DNA of 64,000 nt from positions 42,669-106,668 of the forward strand of contig MU119394.1 of assembly GCA_014904845.1 (NCBI GenBank), written 5' to 3'. This document shows positions 56,122-64,000 of this stretch, in pieces; the first letter of the stretch is position 1, and each line of letters starts with the position of its first letter. The stretch is from Acephala macrosclerotiorum (lineage: Eukaryota; Ascomycota; Leotiomycetes; Helotiales; Mollisiaceae). Made by a program: the position numbers and the translations under genes. The notes beneath the pieces were generated by a model. That model did no database searches. It saw only the letters and a program-made list of their open reading frames with translations, and was not told the origin of the DNA.

Positions 56122-56965
56122 ATGATCTCAGTCAGGAACATCACCCTTTTTGCCTCAGGGGCGGCGGCAGTTGCGAGTCTCCGACAACGGTCCGCACTTG
56201 AATAAGTTTACGATGATGTCACTATTAGTAAGCAATCCATTCCTCGTTTGGCTCCTTGATTCTATTATCCAGGAGCTCCCTGGGAGTTTTCATGCTTCTT
56301 ATAAGAGTTGGGGCCACAGCTCGTGGTACACTTAAGCGAAATACACTAAAAACCCCCGTTTTTACTTTTCCAAAATATATATATATTTAAAAATTTATAT
56401 TATTTAAAAAACTTTATTTATTTATTTTATTTATATAAATTAAACGTTAATAAACTTAAAATTATAAATAATATATATAATTTAAAGTAAAGTTTTATTA
56501 TAATTTTAAAAATCAAATAAATATATTTGAATATAAAATTAATATAATTTCTTTAAAAAGTAAGTAAAAACGGAGTTTTTAGTGTATTTCGCTCAAGTGT
56601 ACCATGAGCTGTGGCCCCAACTCTTACATTGCCGATTCAAGAAAACGTCGTCTTAATTCGTTGAAGTTGACACCGGCGTCAAGGCCCTGACCACACCAGT
56701 CAATGCTTACAACGGTGGCTACATGGCTGCACGTCCCCTTGTGACCGACCTGAATGCGGTCTACGGTGCACCCTACAAGGGCGTCATGGACTTTGGCCTT
56801 CTTGCACCCAGTGTGTCATCGTTCGGTGCATTTGCATTGATCAACTGTGTCAATGAAAAATTGGCTGTCGACAATCCCATAGCAGTGAAGGCTCTTGAGA
56901 GCAAGAATTCGTATTTCCAGAAGGAAGTAGATGAGCCATGCTATGTACATACCCCGCTAGAGTGA
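56122..56965 (+). pseudogene. HsbA-like (hydrophobic surface binding) gene, split by a MITE
   Basis: The 5' part starts at ATG 56122 with a signal-peptide-like MISVRNITLFASGAAAVASLRQR, then hits TAA at 56203-56205. A GTAAGC donor near 56229 would begin an intron that now contains the 321-bp MITE. The 3' part has a TAA at 56654-56656, then an open frame EVDTGVKALTTPVNAYNGG, which is the HsbA helix motif, and LINCVNEKLAVDNPIAVKALESKNSYFQKEV to the stop at 56963-56965. HsbA proteins are small secreted helical proteins that coat hydrophobic surfaces. Both stops could be CAA/CAG-to-TAA-type changes. The family call rests on short motifs. Confidence 0.58.
56304..56624. mobile_element. TA-flanked AT-rich MITE, copy 2
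   Basis: Long inverted repeats of about 65 bp start AGAGTTGGGGCCACAGCTC on both ends and include ACACTTRAGCGAAATACACTA. TA flanks are at 56302-56303 and 56625-56626. The core is almost pure A+T. The terminal 14 bases match the element at 44507-44959 apart from one C/T difference; the inner arms differ, so the two are subfamily members rather than recent copies. Confidence 0.82.
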
Positions 56966-57250
56966 GCTTCCGGTCGAATACTGTATTCGATGAAATGCAA
57001 TTCACGTTACTCCAAAACCTAACAAAGGCAAACGACTAGTGATTTCGCAGGGGCGCATTAAAAAGCGTAGAGTCTCTTGTTTTCGGTATTCTCTCGATCT
57101 CATCGACTGATCCCACAAACCCTCTCGAAAGCGACAGTTATCTTGCAAACACTTACATCCTCCATTATTACAAAAGAAAAACGATGATAGACTAGTGGTA
57201 TAAATGCAACCCACCCTCCTACTCCACAATATTTCCTCCCCACAAGGCCA

Positions 57251-60200
57251 TTACTTCCTCAATCTCAATCCTACATCCCCCTCCATCAAAATCTGCACCG
57301 CCTCATCCCAACCCCTCGATGCAGCCATCTCAACCACTGTTCTTCCCATCTCATCCTTAGCCTCCAAATCCACACCGGCCTTCCGGCTCAACAACCTCAA
57401 AATCTCCGCATCCCCATTTTCAATCGCCTGCATGATAGCGTTCCAGCCCCTGTAAATCTTGTTTGGATCTGCCCCATGCTCCAGCAGCATCTCCATGATC
57501 TCTGTATCTCCCTCACCATGATACCTCCTTAGCGCTTTGACGATAGGAAGATGCTCGCCGGGTGCATTGACATCAGCTCCTCCATCATTAAGGAGATACG
57601 CCACGATCTCACGCCTGTCTTCCCGAATACTTGTCGTCAGTGGCGAGAATACCCCTCCATTTTTATCCTCCACGGATACGCCTGCGGCAATGAGCAGCTT
57701 GACGGATTCCAGTTGGTTAGCAGAAACAGCCATCTCGATGATACCCTTGAAAGCTTGCGGTTCTGATACCACGGCCAGAATTCGTTTCAGTATTGCTGGG
57801 TTCCGGACTGCCATGCAGATAGGCCAATCTTGACCACGCAAATGAGGATCTGCTCCTCGCAACAGCAACAGATCGACCATCTCGATTTTGTTTTCTCTGA
57901 TGGCTGTGGTTAACGGTGACATACCTTTGGGGCTCTTATCGTTGGGATTCACCCCCTGATCGAGCAGCCAATTCAAGGCCTCGATATTGTTTGAGCTCAC
58001 AGCCGTTTCTAGGATCCCTTTCGGGTTATCTATAGATAAATCAGTATTAGATTTGAAGGGCGATTTGAGGATTGAGGAGTTGAGGAGCCGAGTGCAGAGT
58101 ACTCGCGAAGAGCTCGGCTCTTAATAGCTCCTCAACCAAAGGGAGGATTTCACGTACGGAGGTTGGCGCCGGCGGAGACAAGGAGTGGGAGGAAGTGCAC
58201 ACGGTTGTGCGTTACACATTTGAAGGCAGGGTACTCGCTTGCCATGGTATTTGGGCCAGCGCCGTTACTGAGAAGTAGCTTGACAAGGTCTGGGCGGTCG
58301 TCACGGATGGCTGTGCAGAGGGCTACTCATTGAATTAGCGTGTCTTCCTGGGATTTCCAGGGGCCCGTAAGCCCCAACACATGTATCAAGAGCTAGCCAG
58401 ACGAGCTCTGGGGCTCTTGTACAAAATAACAGTAAATTAATATAGATATAGGCACGTACGGGTGTATGTTCCATCTTTCTTGATGTCAGGGCTCACGCCT
58501 GCTTTAAGAAGGATGCGCACTGATTCGATATTGTTGATGCTCACTGCGAGTTCCATGATCCCTGGACACTTCTTGTGTTCTGCACCGTGTGATAGAAGAA
58601 TCTGCAAGCACTGAGGCTGGTAGGTCGACGGCCAAAGCATGTCTAGAAGATGGGAAGTCAGTAATTGCGCTCTAGAGAATGGTCTAGGAGAATGTTTTGA
58701 GAGAGATACCATGAGTACCCCAAAATAGGAATGTATTCATCCCAAATGCACTTACGTTTTGGTCCAGGAAGGTTCGGATCAGCGCCATGTTCAAGCAAGC
58801 TCGTGAGTATGTCTGCTCTCCCGACTTGAATTGCCTCGAAGAGAGCAGTCTTGCCCTCTCTGCTCTTGGTGTTGGGATTTGAGCCATAGTCGAGAAGAAG
58901 AGAAATGAATTTTGGGGGAGTCTTCTTTTTGATGGCACTGGTGAGAATCGGAGTACCGGTCGACGTGACATGGTTGGGATCACCATTGTAGGTTAACAAA
59001 AGTAAAGAGAATCCAACCATGTTATTGATCACAGCAACGGCAAGAGGGGATTCGAGACTTGGGCCGGCCACGATATTGGGGTCTGCGCCATATCTTAGCA
59101 GTGTCGTTGCTCCTGCAAGGAAGGATTTCTCGACGGATGCGAAAAGAGGTGTGACACCATCTCTGTCGGGATCATTAGGATCGGCGCCAAACATGAGCAA
59201 TAAGCGGATACTCTCTTCGTCGTGGGCAAAAATAGCCTCATTGAGTGCATGCATCGTTGGTCCGGTATTAGCGGGTACGCCTCGGTGCAGCAATTGCTCC
59301 ACGAGCTTATGATTCTTGCCACGAATAGCAGATATGAGCGCGACCTTCATACTTGCCGTATCTCCTTCCGCGGAGTTGCGGGGATACAAACGCGGCATGG
59401 TGGCCGGGTCAGCGGTGATGCGAACGACCTTTGACGGGTCAAGTTCGAGTGCTGCGAAATCTTCCTATAGATAAATCAGCATGAGATTGAAATAAGATTT
59501 ACGAGGAGCTAAGGAGTTGAATTCACAGTGCTCGTGAAGATCTTGGCTTTGAATATCTCATCAAGGGAGGGGGATTTCACGTACATGGAAGCTGTCAGGT
59601 TCGGTGACGTTCGTCAGAGAACGAGTGTCGTCCATCGCGCTGTGTCGGTCATACCGCTCGTATGAATCAATGCCCGACACAGTAGATGTAGTATGGTGCG
59701 TTGTAGTGGCACCATTGTGTCGGAATTCTTGGCTCAAGGGAGCCGGAACGCGAAGTCCTGGGCTTGAAGGCGCTCGAATTTCGTTGCCGGACGCCCTGCC
59801 TATTGATCCTTCGTGGTGGATCGAGGAGTCTCTGTTAGACCAGGGCACAGGTAGCTGTTGGTGGTGCTGAAGGACGTTCTGTGTATCTATCGCTCCAAAG
59901 GGAAATGACGATGGCGGCTGAGGTGGAGGAGCTGGAAATTGAGGTACTTGAGATGAAGTTTGAGTTTGCGGCTGCTGATATGGGATGTTGTCATTCGTCT
60001 CGTTGGACTTTCCACTGCCCTTTTTATGGTCCATTCTGTCATTCGTCTCGTTGGACTTTCCGCTGCCCTTTTTATGGTCCATTCTGTCCATCGCGGCGGC
60101 TAAACCGGTATACCCTATACCCCTTTCCTTCTCAATCTTCTCATCTCCCAAACTCCACTGGAAGACCAGAGCGCTCATTCTCAGACTTTCGCGCGTTTTC

Positions 60201-61109
60201 GCCAGGGCGGTAGAAATCTTCTTGATATCAGTATCGCCAAAGAGCTTTCCCCAGCTTCGAGCAAGGCGATTCGAAGGTGCGAGCATCTTAGCCAGCATCT
60301 GGTTGAGGATATGGAAATCGGCCTGGGTCACTCTGAACTTGTGGTCGAGCTCCGTGATCATCTCTTGGGGCAGCCTCTGCCCAGAGCGATTGCATTCTCC
60401 CAGACCAGCCTCGATAGAAAAGAGTATTTGACAGGTATCGAGGAAGTCGTGTACCAAAGGTTCGAAGCCATATCTGAGTTTTCCATCTAGAGTCAGTATA
60501 CTTTTTTCGTCGGTATAATAAGTGCATGCCTGTGGGAGTTCTAGCGAATAGAACTGGTGAAGTCTATCAAAAGGCTAATTGTAGCATAGGAGAAGTTACT
60601 TACGGAAGCTGTTTGGCCGTAGTCAGATACTGTTCCCAAAAATATCCGAGTCAGTATACTTCTTTCAGAAATTTGAGGGACTCTCATGAGTAATGAGATA
60701 CTCGCTCGGGTAGCTGCATGTCTCAAGGCGCCAGAGGCCCTACCGAGAGACATTTCTCCGAGGGATTGAGACTTACCTCCAGTATGCGGACCGATATGAG
60801 GTCGATAGACGTTGTCGTCTTGTGGCAGAGGTCTAAGCACTGGGTTTGAGCTTTGGTGGTGGCCATTTTCGCCGATGGCGTTGTCTTTGTCGGATTTGGT
60901 AGACCGTTACTCTTGGTGACTGTCCTCTGCAAGGAGGTGTTCTCTTCAGGTATATGCGGCCCAGGTACGGGTAGAGTTGGAGGCGATAGGGGCAGCCCCA
61001 GCTCTCTGATATTTAGGGAAGGTTCTTTGGAGTCAAAGGTCAGGGCTTCGAAGAAAGAGAACACCCCGTTTTCTCCTCCGTTGGCTACTGCAGCACGTTG
61101 GGAGTTCAT
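57251..61109 (-). CDS. Ankyrin-repeat protein, seven exons
   Basis: Predicted complement join 57251-58029, 58158-58325, 58460-58642, 58756-59464, 59585-60473, 60604-60629, 60777-61109 (1028 aa); all phases agree. The N-terminal ~240 residues are helical (QLPYGFEPLVHDFLDTCQIL, LDHKFRVTQADFHILNQMLAK, WSLGDEKI), as in fungal STAND/ankyrin proteins, but without a visible NACHT P-loop. A disordered Pro/Gln part holds a twice-repeated DRMDHKKGSGKSNETN. From about residue 420, a dozen or so ankyrin repeats follow (ESIRLLLMFGADPN, TPLFASVEKS, ADILTSLLEHGADPN, EMVDLLLLRGADPH). Such proteins mediate protein-protein contacts, sometimes in allorecognition. The 26-bp second exon is the least certain. Introns 3 and 6 are related to each other (see findings). 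Confidence 0.78.
58030..58157 (-). repeat. Intron 6 of the ankyrin gene, related to intron 3
   Basis: 128-bp intron, GTACGTGAAATCCTCCC...CTGATTTATCTATAG. It aligns over its full length with intron 3 of the same gene, with conserved ends and conserved internal blocks such as CTCGGCTC and GAGGAG. It sits in phase 1. Confidence 0.75.
59465..59584 (-). repeat. Intron 3 of the ankyrin gene, related to intron 6
   Basis: 120-bp intron beginning GTACGTGAAATCCCCCTCCC and ending CTGATTTATCTATAG. It is homologous to intron 6 (by eye around 70 percent) but sits in phase 0. Confidence 0.75.
59991..60086. repeat. 48-bp direct repeat in the ankyrin gene
   Basis: Two tandem 48-bp units (59991-60038, 60039-60086) differ at one base. 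On the minus strand they encode a duplicated 16-residue Lys/Ser/Asn-rich block in the disordered linker. The length keeps the frame. Confidence 0.9.
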
Positions 61110-62230
61110 GCTAGGAGGTACGACGAAAAAATTGCACCATGTCCCTTTGAAGAGAGCGGCCCGCGGCTATAAGTGACGAACATTTCTGAAATTGACATCT
61201 GAAATCTGGACCTATGAGAATTTGAGAATCCGAAATCCTAGAAGCAGATGCGTCTGGACTCTGGACCCTCGGACACTCCTGTAGCATTAAGGTTTACCAG
61301 GCTCGCTGTCTCGAGGCTCGACTTCGAACTAACGAGCATAAAATCCTGGCCGGCCACTAAGCAGGGACGAGCATTCTCGGAATGCGCGGGGTCTCTTTCT
61401 GCAAATTCATATGTGCTTCCTCTCATCTCTCCGCTTTGATGCTCTTCCCCTCCACACATGATCTCAGCTGCAAGTGCGGTCGGGGTTAGACTGTGCAAGT
61501 GTTTGTGTTGTCAAGCTCAGACCTCATGCAAAGAGATCCCCGATCTTGTTACAGATCCCTCCTTGGTAGGACCTCCGCTATTATTTCCCGACCCTGGCAC
61601 TAGCATTTAGCTATATGGGAAAACCTGCTTGATATTATTTCATGGTAGCTCGGGTTACCATCCGAACCATCCAGCCGACGAAGCAAGAGTGTTAATTTGC
61701 AGTAGTGTGTGTCATTGTGGAGGGTTTCAGGTTCAGGGTTCGAGCGAAATAATGATAGCTGCTGATAATGGGTCCATGGCATGGTAAAGTGGGTGAACAC
61801 ATCGGAGTGAACCCGTGTCTGTAGATCATCATATATTGTCACTCTGCTGTTGCCAGAGAGCCTTTCTCATACAAAAATCTATAGGGTAAGATCTGCACGT
61901 GCATTCACTATAGCAACGCCCCCCTCCGAGCTATATGTGGAACTTTCAAGGGTTCGCTCCGATGTGTCCATACCCTTTATGCACCTGCGCCCATTGGCAT
62001 AATGGGAGAGAACCGTGCGGCTCGAATCGATCAACGAACAAGGTAGGACGGGGAGGCATCTATTATATTCCGCTTCTTGATATTGGTTGGTTTTGTTGTC
62101 ATGACTCGCTAGGACGTTTTCGAGTCTTTTAATCCGATGGCATAATGGCGGGGAGGGTATTTATTGCCTAGCGCAGCAGGGGGAGGAGGGGTAGGTACGA
62201 CCCCCACCCGCATAAGACCACGTGATTACC
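61110..62230. other. Intergenic, upstream of the ankyrin gene
   Basis: Promoter side of the ankyrin gene, then sequence with only short ORFs. No gene or RNA is recognised. Base composition drops sharply to AT-rich after about 62240. Confidence 0.4.
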
Positions 62231-62239
62231 CCCACGCCG

Positions 62240-62560
62240 TCTATTGGCAAATTAGTATTTATTTAATTTTTATAAAATTACGTAATATTTATATAGTAAA
62301 ATTATTTTAATAATAAAATATTTTTCGTATTTCGCGCTATATTTTGTTTTTAACGATTTAAACTTTAAAATAATTTAAAACTTTTAATTATAAAAATTTT
62401 ATTTGTATCGATTTTATTAATATAAATAAAATTTTTTTTTTTTATATATTTTTTTCGAATTTTATAAAAAATTTTAAATATTAAAAACGACACATTTTAA
62501 CGTTTCTTAATAAAACCTTAACGTAAAAACGTGTCGTAAATATCACGTTTTATTACGTAA
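62240..62560. repeat. AT-rich island, probable RIP-degraded repeat
   Basis: Over 80 percent A+T with scattered TCG/ACG remnants and no coding capacity. No clear terminal repeats were found, so the element type is unknown. Confidence 0.5.
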
Positions 62561-62929
62561 TCCCTACGTGGGCTTTTTTTCCTCTAGTAAAAAACTTTTA
62601 ACTATCGTCAAAGGCACTATGGGCGATTTGAGCAAAATTTAACCAAGGTGCCCAAATGCAGCAATTTGATTGGTCTGTTAAGAATTCCGCGATCACATGA
62701 CTTCGGAATAATGCGCAGCCGCTCCGGTAAAGAACACCAAAACCTCGCGATTATAGCTAGCCCACAACTTTCAATTATTAATTAATCCAAATCGCATAAA
62801 ACTCGTAAATAAGTTGAAACTCAATTGAATACCTCCAAATTCTAAGTTTCAAGTGATTCTATTAATCTGTTGTTGCGCAAATCAATAGAATATAGTCGCA
62901 CTCAGCAAAAATGGACCGCAAAACTGCCT
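62561..62929. other. Short normal-composition segment
   Basis: Unremarkable sequence between the AT-rich island and the hairpin repeats. No gene is seen. Confidence 0.4.
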
Positions 62930-63358
62930 AAGTGCGTTTCTGCCTTAGGCATCTAGGCGCTCACTGAGGTGCTGGATATCCCTACAGCTGCGCAGCTTTC
63001 GAGGGGGGGTCCCAGGGGGTCTCCCCCTGGAATTATATGCTAAGTAAAGTAATCTAAATTGATTGAATCGATCGTAGTAATTGAATATAAAGACGTGGAT
63101 CCCAGGGGGTGTCCCCCTGGTGTAATGCTTTGCAATAAGTACGTTTCTGCCTTAGGTATTAAGGCACTTAAATGCTAGAATAGCTGCGCAGCTCTCGAGG
63201 GGGGTCCCAGGGGGTCTCCCCCTGGAATTATATACTAAAAAAAGTGATCTAAATTGATTGAATTAATCGTAGTAACTCGATATAAGAGACGGGGGTCCCA
63301 GGGAGTGTCCCCCTGATAATATAAAGCTTCGTAGTGCGTTTCTGCCTTAGGCACTAAA
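62930..63358. repeat. Tandem ~195-207-bp repeat with GC-rich hairpins
   Basis: GTGCGTTTCTGCCTTAGG-type sequence recurs at 62932, 63139 and 63334, marking two full units and the start of a third. Each unit has two strong hairpins of the type CCCAGGGGG-TCT-CCCCCTGG, at 63011-63030, 63101-63120, 63206-63225 and 63297-63315. Shared spacers include AGCTGCGCAGCT and ATCTAAATTGATTGAAT. No coding capacity. Confidence 0.85.
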
Positions 63359-63399
63359 GGCTTATCAGCTTATCGGCTTCACCGCCCAGCAGAATCTAG

Positions 63400-63747
63400 A
63401 ACTACTACTTTAATAATTATTCCAACTTTAAATACTTATAAAACGCTCAAATTAAAAGCTTTTAATTTGAAACTTAAAATAAAAGTAAATTACTAAAGTC
63501 GAAAACTTTGTAGTCTTTTGTAAAAACGCTTTTGCGAGACTTATAAAATAAAATATATATCGAATAAAAATTTTTTATTTATTTATTAATTAATTCGTTT
63601 ACAAATTAAAAAACGAGTTTTTTCTTTTAAAACGAAAAAAACATTTTATGAATATTAATTATATTTTATATAATTTTATTATTTTATATTAATAATATTT
63701 AAAAGGGTTTTTAAATATAAATAATATAAAAAAAAAAAAAAAAAAAA

Positions 63748-63829
<82 letters not shown>

Positions 63830-64000
63830 AAAAAAAAAAAAATTTTAATAAAAATATAAACGATAAAATTATAAATTTTTTTAAAAAAATATAATTATTT
63901 AAAATTAATAAAAAAAAATTTTAATAATAATAAAAATTTATTATATATTTATAAAATTTAAATTAATTATATAAATATTAATTTTAATATTTTATATTTA
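63400..64000. repeat. AT-rich edge with poly-A tracts
   Basis: Sequence to the window end is about 90 percent A+T. 63729-63840 is nearly pure A, broken by single T's. It could be RIP-degraded heterochromatin, a LINE-type poly-A tail, or an assembly weak point. It continues beyond the window. Confidence 0.6.

Noticed and set aside
61930..62030. tRNA gene suggested by GGTTCGA-like or CGAATCGATC sequence
   Set aside because: No cloverleaf can be drawn by eye, and no A and B box pair with correct spacing was found here or elsewhere in the window.

Overview
The window is nuclear DNA of a filamentous ascomycete (Pezizomycotina; Leotiomycetes is a guess). The reasons are short GT-AG introns of about 45-180 bp with CTAAC/CTRAY branch points, fungal-specific families (HET-domain protein, PtaB-type LIM-binding cofactor, Pex14/17 hybrid peroxin, HbrB, HsbA, GH72), and sharp AT-rich islands that look like RIP-mutated repeats. 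All exon joins below were worked out by hand from splice signals, reading-frame phase and family resemblance.

Layout. 1-8 kb: the tail of a HET-domain gene, a WW-domain gene, a tentative multi-exon gene, and a long decayed copy of an alpha-aminoadipate reductase (LYS2-type) gene carrying a clean hAT-type MITE with an 8-bp target duplication. 8-15 kb: a type II membrane protein, a SET-domain protein and a divergent 6-phosphogluconate-dehydrogenase-like enzyme. 15-20 kb: gene-poor, except for a secreted protein built of four tandem six-cysteine defensin-like (CS-alpha-beta-like) units, followed by a broken gene with an HTH-like segment. 20-38 kb: a conserved housekeeping block: LIM-binding cofactor (ptaB), TORC2-type HbrB, KEOPS subunit GON7, HOPS/CORVET-type VPS39, a purine nucleoside permease and a Gag1-like clamp protein. 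38-48 kb: a small unassigned gene, an ICL/PEP-mutase-family pseudogene with an 18-bp minisatellite, a GH72 glucanosyltransferase, a TA-flanked AT-rich MITE and a C2H2 pseudogene. 48-53 kb: peroxin 14/17, an INO80 subunit IES2 and a seven-helix membrane protein. 53-64 kb: accessory and repeat-rich: a hAT-type remnant, an HsbA-like pseudogene split by a second TA-flanked MITE, an ankyrin-repeat protein with two homologous introns, then an AT-rich edge with GC-rich hairpin tandem repeats and a poly-A tract.

The housekeeping genes do not form one pathway. The features most worth following up are the four-unit defensin-like precursor at 17.5-18.6 kb, the 6PGDH-like paralogue whose cofactor and phosphate-binding residues have changed, the homologous introns in different phases in the ankyrin gene, and several genes broken alongside datable MITE insertions.
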